Source: DATAPD01 sp036265385 (GTDB taxonomy: Bacteria > Acidobacteriota > Terriglobia > Terriglobales > Acidobacteriaceae). Taken from it: a stretch of DNA of 64,000 nt. The stretch lies in assembly GCA_036265385.1 (NCBI GenBank), contig DATAPD010000020.1:234021-298020 (forward strand), given 5' to 3'. Of this stretch, positions 33,400 to 41,687 are shown piece after piece. The stretch's first letter is position 1, and the number at the start of each line of letters is the position of its first letter. The position numbers were made by a program, and so were the translations under genes. The notes beneath the pieces are model-generated. The model was not told where the DNA came from, ran no database searches, and saw only the letters and a program-made list of their open reading frames with translations.

Positions 33400-35865
33400 T
33401 TGGCAGATGAGAAGAAGAACGGGCAGAAATGGGTAGGTACCGCCCTCCCGCGAAAGGAGGAAGACCGCCTTCTGCGCGGACTGGGCAAGTTCGCGGACGA
33501 TATCAAACTCCGCAATATGGTGTACTTGCGTTTTGTGCGCTCGCCCTACGCGCATGCGCGCATTGTGAGTATCGACACTTCTGCCGCAGATGCGATGCCC
33601 GGCGTACTCTGCACTCTGACCGGCGATGAAATCGCCAAGCACACAAATCCGTTTATCGAGATTGGCCCTCCTCCCGCAGATAAGATCCGCGACTATTCGC
33701 TGGCAGTGGGCAAAATTCGATATCAAGGCGAACCATTGGCTGCTGTTGTTGCCGAATCGCCGGGACTGGCGGACGATGCGGCAGAACTGATCCAGGTCGA
33801 ATACGAGCCGCTCGACCCTGTCACCGATGCTGAAGAAGCGCTGAAGGATAAGAGCATCCTCCATGACGAATGCGGAACCAACAAAGTATGGAATGGCGTG
33901 TTCGAATATGGCGATATTGAGAAAGCCTTCAACGAAGCAGCGCACGTCATTCATATCGATCGCATGCACTTCCATCGTTTCTCATCGACGCCGCTTGAAA
34001 ACAACGTCGCAATCGCGCAATGGGATCCGAAAGACCAACACATTTATTACTGGTGTAACAACTCATTTCCCTCATTTGCCATTCAGTTCTTGTCCGCGCA
34101 TTTGAACGTGCACATCGATCGCATTCGGGTGCAAACGTTCGACATTGGGGGCAGCTTCGGTATCAAGATCACCAGCTATCCGCAAATGGCCGTCTGTGCG
34201 CTGGCATCAAAGAAATGCGGTGGCCGTCCCGTGAAGTGGGTTGAAACGCGCTCAGAGCACATGGTCTCAAGCGCTCATGGAAATGAGCGAACCTTCCGCG
34301 ACACTCGCGTCGCGCTCGACAAGAATGGCGTTATCACCGCTATCGATTCGAAGCATTACGATGATTGCGGAGCTTTTCCCCGATACGAACCGCTCGGCTG
34401 TGTCATCTGGGCACAAGTTTTCCCAGGTGTTTACCGATTCAAGAATGCGCGGATAGATTTCACGCAGGCAGTCACGAACAAGTGCCCAGTGGGCCCCAAT
34501 CGGGGCTATTCGCGCATGCAGCATCTGTGGTTTCTCGAACGCGTGATCGATATCTGTGCTCACGAACTTGGCATTCCTGCGGACGAGATGCGCACGAGAA
34601 ATTACATCCGCACAGAGGAATTCCCATACACCACGCCCAATGGTTGCGTTTACGACTCCGGCAATTATTCGAAGATGCTGGAAGTCGCCAAAAAGCTCAT
34701 CGGCTGGGATGAGTGGAAGAAAACGCAATCGGAAGCTCGCAAGCAAGGTCGACTTATCGGCATCGGGATTGGTACGACGCTCGATTCGGGGACGAATAAT
34801 TTCGGACAGTCGCAGATCGTCAATCCAGGTGCGCCGTTTTCCGGCAATTCCCAAGGCGCGAATTGCAAGCTCGACATCTATGGTGAAGTCGTTGTTGCTG
34901 TAGGCTCCTGTCCCCAGGGCCAGGGGCACGAAACCACTTCTGCGCAGGTTGTGGCCGATGTCCTGAACATTCATCCGGACCTGATCACCGTCCGCACGGG
35001 CTTCGACACCGAACGCAATGTTCACACCGGAATGTCGGGCACCTATGCGAGTCAATTCGCCGTGTCAGGACTTTCAGCTGTGCACGGCTCAGCGCAAAAA
35101 CTCAAAGCCGAAATGCGGCGTCTTGGAGCCTTCCTGCTTGAAACCAAGGAAGACGACATCGAATTTGGAATGGGTGATCAAGGTCCAGAACTGCGCGCCA
35201 AGAGCACTGGAAAAACGATCAATTACTGGGGACTGGCAAACGTCGTAAACGTGAACAGCGCCGTGCTTCCCACCGAATTGCATGAGATCACGCTGAATTG
35301 CCGTTACGTATGGCGTGCACCTTTCAAAGTCCCCGATAAGGTCAAGAAATACGGAAGCCTGACGTTAACCTACGCTTCTCAGCTTCATATCGCCGTAATT
35401 GAAATCGATCGTGAAACTTTTATCCCGAGAATCCTTGACTACGTTGCGGTCGATGATTGCGGCGTAGTCATCAATCCGCCGATCGTCGAGGGCCAAGTGT
35501 ATGGCGCGACCGCACACGGAATTGGCGCCGCCCTGATGGAAACCTGCGTTTACGATGCAGTCGGCAACATGCTCACGAGCACCTTCAGCGATTACACACC
35601 GATCACTGCCGTCAACATGCCCAACGTGAAGTACGGACACATCTCGACTCCATCGCCGCATTCCTATAGCGGTGCAAAAGGGATGGGCGAGGGCGGCGCT
35701 GCTCCCGTGCACACGATTTCAGCGGCTTTGCAGGATGCTTTGTTCTCGGAGGGCGTGATCGTGGCGGATTCATTCAATAACGCCGAGAGTCTATTTCGTG
35801 CACTGAAGACGAAAGAAATCTATCAGGCAAAGGAAAATGTGAAAGTGGAAAGAAAGTCAGCGTGA
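33400..35865 (+). CDS. CoxL-like molybdopterin large subunit with non-CODH active-site loop
   Basis: About 821 residues, a xanthine oxidase-family large subunit with N-terminal a/b hammerhead domain and two Mo-cofactor domains. The active-site loop reads GPNRGYSRM (from residue 365), not AYRCSFR of true CO dehydrogenase nor AYRGAGR of form II enzymes. The catalytic Glu is kept in GMGEGGAAPV (Glu764). TTG 33400 is the likely start because AGGAG lies eight bases upstream; GTG 33394 is too close. It would hydroxylate an N-heterocycle or aldehyde rather than oxidise CO. No maturation genes (CoxD/E/F, XdhC) are nearby. Confidence 0.9.
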   Translation: MADEKKNGQKWVGTALPRKEEDRLLRGLGKFADDIKLRNMVYLRFVRSPYAHARIVSIDTSAADAMPGVLCTLTGDEIAKHTNPFIEIGPPPADKIRDYSLAVGKIRYQGEPLAAVVAESPGLADDAAELIQVEYEPLDPVTDAEEALKDKSILHDECGTNKVWNGVFEYGDIEKAFNEAAHVIHIDRMHFHRFSSTPLENNVAIAQWDPKDQHIYYWCNNSFPSFAIQFLSAHLNVHIDRIRVQTFDIGGSFGIKITSYPQMAVCALASKKCGGRPVKWVETRSEHMVSSAHGNERTFRDTRVALDKNGVITAIDSKHYDDCGAFPRYEPLGCVIWAQVFPGVYRFKNARIDFTQAVTNKCPVGPNRGYSRMQHLWFLERVIDICAHELGIPADEMRTRNYIRTEEFPYTTPNGCVYDSGNYSKMLEVAKKLIGWDEWKKTQSEARKQGRLIGIGIGTTLDSGTNNFGQSQIVNPGAPFSGNSQGANCKLDIYGEVVVAVGSCPQGQGHETTSAQVVADVLNIHPDLITVRTGFDTERNVHTGMSGTYASQFAVSGLSAVHGSAQKLKAEMRRLGAFLLETKEDDIEFGMGDQGPELRAKSTGKTINYWGLANVVNVNSAVLPTELHEITLNCRYVWRAPFKVPDKVKKYGSLTLTYASQLHIAVIEIDRETFIPRILDYVAVDDCGVVINPPIVEGQVYGATAHGIGAALMETCVYDAVGNMLTSTFSDYTPITAVNMPNVKYGHISTPSPHSYSGAKGMGEGGAAPVHTISAALQDALFSEGVIVADSFNNAESLFRALKTKEIYQAKENVKVERKSA

Positions 35866-35929
35866 AGGAGTCGCGATAACGACGTTAGTGTATGGATCTG
35901 GGTCAGGCCGCGATTCTACAGACTACAGG

Positions 35930-36886
35930 ATGAAGAGAGTATGCATTATCGGTTGTGGAGCTATCGGCAGTCTGTACGCAGCCCACTTGGCACGGGTAGC
36001 TGAAGTGTGGGCGTTCGTTCGGCGTCGCGATCATGCAGAGGCGTTGACTAAAGACGGACTTCGAGTGACCGGTACGCACAAATTTTCAGTGAACCTGAAA
36101 GCGACAAGCGATCCGGCTGAGCTGCCCGATTGCGATCTCGGCATTGTTGCAACCAAAGCCACCCAGGTCGAGGAATCAATCCGCCCGGTAGGTCACAAGT
36201 TCGACAAGGGCGCGATACTGTCCGCTCAAAATGGTCTCGGCAGCGAAGAAATCATTGCGGAGCACACGCGTGGCTTCGTTCTTCGAGGGACGACCTTCAT
36301 GAGCGGCACTCGTCATAGCGATACGCACGTGCAGTACGAACTCGACACCGCTACCTGGCTGGGACCATTTGAACCCACAGCTACGCCTTTCACTGTCGTG
36401 AAAGAAACAGCTGATCTCATCATTGCGGGCGGCCTCAAAGCTGAGCCTCTCGAAGATGCTAAACCGGCGCAATGGTCGAAACTGATTTTCAATGCATCAG
36501 TGAATGGCGTGTCCGCTCTGACAGAGTTACCGCATTCCCCGCACTTTGCCGCTGAAAACGAGTTGTCGGACCTCGGGCATCTGGTTCATGCCTTGGTGGA
36601 TGAAGGGAAGCGCGTGGCCGCTGCAGTCGGCGTGAAGCTCCATGAGGATCCATGGGCGATGAACAAGATCGGCGCCATGACAAACCATCCGCCTTCGATG
36701 CTCTATGACGTGCGGCACAAGTTGACCACAGAAGTTGATTTCCTCTCTGGTGCGATCGCTCGCGAAGCGGCGCGCGTCGGAGAGCCCGCGCCCTTGCACA
36801 CCGCGGTTTATCGCCTGATCAAGGGCAAAGAAGATGGATGGACTTTCGCGGAGGAGAACAAGCCGGTAGCAGCAGCGCACACCTAG
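35930..36886 (+). CDS. Ketopantoate reductase-family (PanE/ApbA) oxidoreductase, copy 1
   Basis: About 318 residues. The N-terminal Rossmann domain has IIGCGAIGSLYAAHLA with VRRRDH after the second strand, suggesting NADPH. The C-terminal helical domain has QWSKLIFNASVNGVSALT, where the Lys and Asn are the catalytic pair of the family. True PanE makes pantoate, but two divergent copies in a catabolic run argue for reduction or oxidation of another 2-keto/2-hydroxy acid. The start at 35930 (MKRVCIIG) is preferred over 35888, which would add 14 non-native residues. Confidence 0.8.
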   Translation: MKRVCIIGCGAIGSLYAAHLARVAEVWAFVRRRDHAEALTKDGLRVTGTHKFSVNLKATSDPAELPDCDLGIVATKATQVEESIRPVGHKFDKGAILSAQNGLGSEEIIAEHTRGFVLRGTTFMSGTRHSDTHVQYELDTATWLGPFEPTATPFTVVKETADLIIAGGLKAEPLEDAKPAQWSKLIFNASVNGVSALTELPHSPHFAAENELSDLGHLVHALVDEGKRVAAAVGVKLHEDPWAMNKIGAMTNHPPSMLYDVRHKLTTEVDFLSGAIAREAARVGEPAPLHTAVYRLIKGKEDGWTFAEENKPVAAAHT

Positions 36887-36894
36887 GCGTTTTT

Positions 36895-36929
36895 GGTTGC
36901 TAGCTAGTAACAACTAACTACCAGCAACT
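36895..36929. repeat. Degenerate heptanucleotide array (five units)
   Basis: GGTTGCT-AGCTAGT-AACAACT-AACTACC-AGCAACT occupies most of the gap between the first reductase gene and the first M24 gene. The period is seven bases, with related letters to the AGTAGCT arrays at 41600 and 48352. Confidence 0.5.
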
Positions 36930-36936
36930 GTTTCTT

Positions 36937-38121
36937 ATGTCTTGGCCTTTGGACAACACGAAACTCGATCGCGTTCGATCCCTGATGAAGGACCAAGGCA
37001 TAACTGCTCTTGTTTGCCGCGCACCCGACAACGTCCTCTATCTCACCAATTACTGGTGCATGAAAGGATACGATGCGGTTGTCTTTCCATGCGAGGGAGA
37101 GCCGACTCTCATCGCGCTCGAGCCGCAGCAGGCTGACGCGGAGCGTAATTCCTGGACCAAGGACCTTCTCTACTTCAAAGGTTACGACGAGCGCGATCCT
37201 CGCCCCCCGCAGTTCCGCGCCTTTGATCGCGCATTCGATGTTCTGAAAAAGCGCGGGCTCACGGACAAGGTTGCCGTCGAGCTCAACATGGGCACGCAGT
37301 CTGCCGACCGGATGGTGGGTGAGCCAACCACTTTCATGCTCTCCTACTTCGATTCGTTCAAGAGCTTCTGCAAGGAAGTGGTCGACGCTACGCCGCTTCT
37401 GAACCAGGCTCGCTCTATCAAGACGACGCAGGAAATCGAGCGCATGAAGCTGGCCAACGAACTTGCTGCGCTCGCTATGGACTACACGCGCGAGCACATG
37501 AAGCCGGGCATGAAGGAGAGTGAAGTCGGCGGCATGTACGAAGGCTTCGTGCACGGGCTCGGTGTCGGCTACAAAGGGAAAGTCGAGATGGCCCGGGCGT
37601 TCACGCTCGTCTGGTCAGGTAAGGGGATTGCGACCTTTACCGCGACCGGGGATCGACCGATTCAGAAGAACGAACCGACACTGTTCGAGATTTGGGTGTG
37701 TGTTGACGGTTATTGGACCGACCTGACGAAAAACGCGTGCCCGGGGGATCTCACCCCCGAGTATCACAGGCTCCTCGATTTGCTTTTGAAAGTTTTCAAC
37801 GAAGGCGTTGCCTACGCTCGCGATGGAGCTGATTTTCCGCAGCTTGATCGGCTTATTCGCGCTCGCATCGCAGAAGGTGGATATGCCGGACAGCCTTCGC
37901 ATCCAATCTGCCACGGTGTCGGCGCTCGAGCACACGAATTTCCTTATGCTCATCAGGCGGGCACTGGCACGATGCGCAAGAACATGGTGCTCGCGATCGA
38001 ACCCGGGATTTACTGGCCAGGCGGTGGAGGCCTGCGGCTCGAAGATAATTTCCTTTTGACTGAAACGGGGAATGAAAAACTGTGTACCGATCCAGATGAT
38101 TTTCGTCTGGCGAAGAAATAG
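36937..38121 (+). CDS. M24-family (Xaa-Pro aminopeptidase/creatinase-like) metallohydrolase, copy 1
   Basis: A 394-residue two-domain protein with an N-terminal creatinase_N domain (LVCRAPDNVLYLTNYW) and a C-terminal pita-bread catalytic domain. The metal-ligand positions are: LFEIWVCVDGYWTDLT (the first Asp replaced by Glu, the second kept), HGVGARAHE (His kept), AIEPGIYWPG (Glu kept) and RLEDNFLL (Glu kept). It is therefore probably an active dinuclear metalloenzyme. Context suggests cleavage of a C-N bond in a small molecule rather than general peptide turnover. Confidence 0.82.
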   Translation: MSWPLDNTKLDRVRSLMKDQGITALVCRAPDNVLYLTNYWCMKGYDAVVFPCEGEPTLIALEPQQADAERNSWTKDLLYFKGYDERDPRPPQFRAFDRAFDVLKKRGLTDKVAVELNMGTQSADRMVGEPTTFMLSYFDSFKSFCKEVVDATPLLNQARSIKTTQEIERMKLANELAALAMDYTREHMKPGMKESEVGGMYEGFVHGLGVGYKGKVEMARAFTLVWSGKGIATFTATGDRPIQKNEPTLFEIWVCVDGYWTDLTKNACPGDLTPEYHRLLDLLLKVFNEGVAYARDGADFPQLDRLIRARIAEGGYAGQPSHPICHGVGARAHEFPYAHQAGTGTMRKNMVLAIEPGIYWPGGGGLRLEDNFLLTETGNEKLCTDPDDFRLAKK

Positions 38122-38140
38122 CAGTACCAACTGGCTCGCT

Positions 38141-38168
38141 AACGACCAATGAACGACGACCAACGATC
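38141..38168. repeat. Degenerate heptanucleotide array (four units)
   Basis: AACGACC-AATGAAC-GACGACC-AACGATC fills the gap before the M20-type gene with a clear seven-base period. Confidence 0.45.
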
Positions 38169-38174
38169 AAAATT

Positions 38175-39449
38175 GTGACGCCTCTGAAGACCAAACTCGC
38201 CCCGGCTCTCGACTCGAAGTTGGTCGAGCGCATCCTTGCCGAAATAAAAGAGGAAGAGATCGTCGCGATGTCATGCGACGTCATCAACATCCCAAGCCCG
38301 ACTGGTCACGAGTTGCAGATGGCCGAGTACATGCGAGGTGCTCTCAACTCGCTCGGTCTCAACATCACCTGGCAGGAAGTCGAAGAAGGGCGCGCCAACG
38401 TGGTCGCGCGCTGGATCGGTTCGGGCGGTGGAAAAAACCTTATGTTTAACGGCCACATGGACACGTCGAACACAGGTGATGAAGATTTCCTGACCGGCCT
38501 CGGTTACAAACCGCATGCGGTCGTCAAAAACGGATTTGTCTACGGTCTCGGCATTTACAACATGAAAGGTGCGCTTGTCTGTTACACGCATGCGCTAAAG
38601 GCCCTGCAGCGTGCGGGTGTCCGTCTCAAAGGTGATGTGATCGTCGCAGCCGTCGCAGGAGAAATCGAAAAAACGCAGTGGGGAGACTTCAAGGGCAAGG
38701 AATATCGAGGATACGGATATGGCACGCACTATCTGGTGAATCACGGCATCCTGCCCGACATGTGCATCCTCGGCGAACCGACCGACACTCACGTCGTTCT
38801 CGAGCATTTTGGATCGCTCTGGGTTCGTATCTCCTGCACTGGAATTTACGTGCACACTGCGTTTTGCGAAGGACGCGAGGAGATGAATTCCATCCGCCGA
38901 ATGTATGAGCTGATGGATCCCATCATGAAATGGATTGAGCACTGGGAGAAGAAGGCCGCCTATGGAGGCAAAAAAGCCATCGTGAACCTCGGCGGCATTC
39001 GTGGAGGTCATGCCTGGCGTGCCAGCCGCACTCCTGAAAAAACTGATCTATTCCTCGATGTTCGTGTTCCGCCAACCATCCCAATGAGTGAAGCGCGCCG
39101 TGATGTTCAGCAAGTCTTTTTCGATCTGGAGAAAAAGCATCCCGACTGGGGGCTTGAGTTTGAGACGTATGTCTCCGTGCCAGGCGCGCGCATCAGCGAG
39201 GATCACGAGATGATCAAGGCCATCGACGCGAATCACGAATTCATTATGGGTAAGAAACCGGAGCGCGAGGTTGTGACTTGGTGTTCCGACGCTAGCGTTC
39301 TGACCCGCTATGGAACCGAAACCGTGAACTACGGACCCTCCAGCGGCCCTCGCGATAAGGAAGGCGAAAAAGTTCTGATCAAGACTTTGGTCGACATCAC
39401 CAAGGTGTATGCATTAACAGCTGCGCAGTTGTGCGGTGTCGCGGAGTGA
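38175..39449 (+). CDS. M20-family amidohydrolase/deacylase with altered metal ligands
   Basis: A 424-residue ArgE/DapE/ACY1/CPG2-type protein. The first ligand motif is intact (NGHMDT), as are GEIE and LGEPTD. The bridging Asp of the usual GxxDMKGG reads GIYNMKGA (Asn). The C-terminal region where the last His is expected reads GPSSGPRDKEGEKV without His. These changes suggest a mono-metal or altered enzyme. Relatives hydrolyse amide bonds of N-acyl amino acids or carbamoyl compounds. It begins at GTG 38175 and lies between two M24 genes. Confidence 0.82.
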   Translation: MTPLKTKLAPALDSKLVERILAEIKEEEIVAMSCDVINIPSPTGHELQMAEYMRGALNSLGLNITWQEVEEGRANVVARWIGSGGGKNLMFNGHMDTSNTGDEDFLTGLGYKPHAVVKNGFVYGLGIYNMKGALVCYTHALKALQRAGVRLKGDVIVAAVAGEIEKTQWGDFKGKEYRGYGYGTHYLVNHGILPDMCILGEPTDTHVVLEHFGSLWVRISCTGIYVHTAFCEGREEMNSIRRMYELMDPIMKWIEHWEKKAAYGGKKAIVNLGGIRGGHAWRASRTPEKTDLFLDVRVPPTIPMSEARRDVQQVFFDLEKKHPDWGLEFETYVSVPGARISEDHEMIKAIDANHEFIMGKKPEREVVTWCSDASVLTRYGTETVNYGPSSGPRDKEGEKVLIKTLVDITKVYALTAAQLCGVAE

Positions 39450-39538
39450 GCGCTACGTATCACCTGTGCCGCCAACGTAACGCAAATTGCATATCGAACA
39501 TTAAATGTAGAGAGGAGCCTTAGCTCCCGAGGGAAGAA

Positions 39539-40672
39539 TTGCCTAATAAAAACGAAATTGATCGCCGTTATAACAACATCCGCAAACGTATGGCAGCGGA
39601 GAATCTTGATGCTCTGATCGTCTGCGGTAACCAGTACGCCGGATTTGAAGGCGCAGTGCTTTACACCTCTGGATTCGAAATCGTCCATCGGTATGTTTAT
39701 GTTCTCCTCCCTCTGAATGGTGAGCCGACTCTTGTATTCCCGCGTGAAGCGCGCTGGATCGGCGACAAACAAAAACCATGGGTGAAAGAGCAGGTTTGGC
39801 CGGACGTTCCCGGGCAGTGGCTCCGCGAGCGAGCGATTGAGCGCCGATGGAAGCGGGTCGGCGTTTACGGCCTGAATTTTGTTATGGCGGTCCGCGACTA
39901 CAAGCAACTCGCTGACGCTCCGTTTGAGCTAATACCCTTCGATCAGCAGTTTGACGCAGCTCGCGCCGTTAAGAGCGAAGAAGAACTAGTAGAAGTGCGC
40001 GATGCGATGGACATCATCATCGATGGCTTTTGGGCGCTGGTTGCAGCGTACCAGCCAGGCAAGACGGAAGCGGAGATCATGGCCCCTGCTGTTGAGCGTT
40101 TCTTTGCGCGTGGCGCGGGCCCGCGCATGATGAACATCCTTCTCTCTGGCCAAAACGGCGAGGCCAATGCTTACTTCAAGGTCCCTGGTAATCGAGTTGT
40201 TTCCGCCAACGACCTTCTTCTCTACTCACTCGAAATCACCGGCGTTGGCGGCTATTGGGTGGAATTCTCGCGGGCTCTGATTCAAGGCAAGCCAAGCGCG
40301 ACCACGCAACGCATGGCAGATGCGTATCCGGATGCCATGGAAACTGCGCGAAAGATGATGCGCCATGGCGAACTGGCCTCGAATGTTCATCGCGCGGTCT
40401 CAGACAAATTCGCGAAGCATGGTTTTGCTCTGGGGCATCTGTCCGGTCACTCGATTGGTGCAACGATGATCGAGTACCCAGCGATCGGCGCGAAGTACGA
40501 GGTGCCACTCGAAGAGAACATGATTTTTTCGCTTCATCCACAAGTTGTCGATCAGGATGGGAAGGTCTGTCTTTACACGCAAGACACGTTTCGGATTGGA
40601 AAAACGGAAGGAGAGAATTTAGCTGACGTTCCCTGGAAGTTCTACAACGGTGGTGAGACGAGGCCATCGTGA
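39539..40672 (+). CDS. M24-family pita-bread enzyme lacking normal metal ligands (creatinase-like)
   Basis: A 377-residue protein with the creatinase_N and M24 domains. At the five metal-ligand positions it has LEITG (Glu), VEFSR (Glu), HLSGHSIG (His kept), FSLHPQ (His in place of the EPG Glu) and YTQDTF (Gln-Asp in place of LED). It is therefore unlikely to be a dinuclear peptidase. The metal-free creatinase is the known precedent for such a change, though not all its catalytic residues are evident here. TTG 39539 is preceded by GAGGGAAG. Probable role: C-N hydrolysis of a small compound. Confidence 0.78.
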   Translation: MPNKNEIDRRYNNIRKRMAAENLDALIVCGNQYAGFEGAVLYTSGFEIVHRYVYVLLPLNGEPTLVFPREARWIGDKQKPWVKEQVWPDVPGQWLRERAIERRWKRVGVYGLNFVMAVRDYKQLADAPFELIPFDQQFDAARAVKSEEELVEVRDAMDIIIDGFWALVAAYQPGKTEAEIMAPAVERFFARGAGPRMMNILLSGQNGEANAYFKVPGNRVVSANDLLLYSLEITGVGGYWVEFSRALIQGKPSATTQRMADAYPDAMETARKMMRHGELASNVHRAVSDKFAKHGFALGHLSGHSIGATMIEYPAIGAKYEVPLEENMIFSLHPQVVDQDGKVCLYTQDTFRIGKTEGENLADVPWKFYNGGETRPS

Positions 40673-41595
40673 TCAGAATTTGCATCGTTGGTTGCGGAGC
40701 TGTAGGAAGCCTCTTTGCCGCGCACTTGGCCAAACAAGGCGAAGCGGAAGTTTGGGCATATGACGTTTGGAAAGATCACGTGGACGCCATGCGCAAGAAT
40801 GGACTGCGCCTCTCTGGCGCGGCTGAGTTCACTGCAAAAGTGAATGCAACCAGTGATCCGCAGGAACTGCCTCGATGCGATTATGGAATTGTGGCCACCA
40901 AGGCCATCCATACAAAAAGTGCGATGGCACAGGTAGCCCGAGCATTTGATGAGAACAGCGCTGTTTGTTCAGTTCAAAATGGCGCAGGAAACGAAGAGCT
41001 CATTGCGGAACATGTGAAGTATGTCATCCGTGGAACCACATTTCCCGCCGGCCATCCGATATCGCCTGGCCACATTGGTTTCGACATCAAAGGCGATACC
41101 TGGATTGGTCCCTTCGAGCCCACCAACACTCCAATGGCAAAGGTCGAGGAGCTAGCGGGGTTTATCACGCGCAGCGGCATGAATGTGATTCCACTTCCGG
41201 ATGCGCGTGGCGCTCAATGGACCAAGCTTATCTTTAATGCCAGCACGAATCCTGTGGGAGCTCTCACGCTTTTGCATCACGGTGCTGCAACTCGCTTGGG
41301 GCCAACAAGACAGCTTTTTAATGATCTGATCGCGGAAGGCGAAGCCGTTGCGAAGGCTCTTGGCATCGAGCTGCACGGCGATCCACGAGCGCTCGTACAG
41401 AAAGGTGCAAATGCGCCAGGTAAACATCGTGCCAGCATGTTGCAAGATGTACTAGCGAAACGTCAGACCGAAGTCGATTTTATGAACGGTGCGATTGTGA
41501 AATGGGGCGAGAAGACTGGCGTCCCAACTCCCTTGAACAAAGCGTTGTGGCAACTGGTCAAAGGCCTAGAGCACTCCTGGTCTGATCCTGATTAA
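40669..41595 (+). CDS. Ketopantoate reductase-family (PanE/ApbA) oxidoreductase, copy 2
   Basis: A 308-residue paralogue of the reductase encoded at 35930. It has the same IVGCGAVGSLFAAHLAKQ Rossmann motif and the same QWTKLIFNASTNPVGALT catalytic helix. It starts at a GTG overlapping the preceding M24 stop by four bases, so it is co-translated with that enzyme. Two copies may act on different intermediates, or one may have diverged after duplication of a reductase-M24 pair. Confidence 0.82.
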   Translation: MIRICIVGCGAVGSLFAAHLAKQGEAEVWAYDVWKDHVDAMRKNGLRLSGAAEFTAKVNATSDPQELPRCDYGIVATKAIHTKSAMAQVARAFDENSAVCSVQNGAGNEELIAEHVKYVIRGTTFPAGHPISPGHIGFDIKGDTWIGPFEPTNTPMAKVEELAGFITRSGMNVIPLPDARGAQWTKLIFNASTNPVGALTLLHHGAATRLGPTRQLFNDLIAEGEAVAKALGIELHGDPRALVQKGANAPGKHRASMLQDVLAKRQTEVDFMNGAIVKWGEKTGVPTPLNKALWQLVKGLEHSWSDPD

Positions 41596-41599
41596 AGCA

Positions 41600-41681
41600 A
41601 GTAGTCAGTAGCTAGTAGCTAGTCACTAGTTGTACGGATACGGGACAACTAAGAACTAGAAACTGAGAGCCGAGAACTGGA
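41600..41681. repeat. Two adjacent heptanucleotide arrays
   Basis: The first array is AGTAGTC-AGTAGCT-AGTAGCT-AGTCACT-AGTTGTA (41600-41634). The second is AACTAAG-AACTAGA-AACTGAG-AGCCGAG-AACTGGA (41647-41681). Both are strictly spaced at seven bases and fill the gap before the second LLM gene. The first consensus recurs at 48352. Confidence 0.7.
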
Positions 41682-41687
41682 GTCATC

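Noticed and set aside
33400..35865. Annotation as carbon monoxide dehydrogenase
   Set aside because: The loop lacks the Cys of AYRCSFR required for the Mo-Cu site of true CODH.
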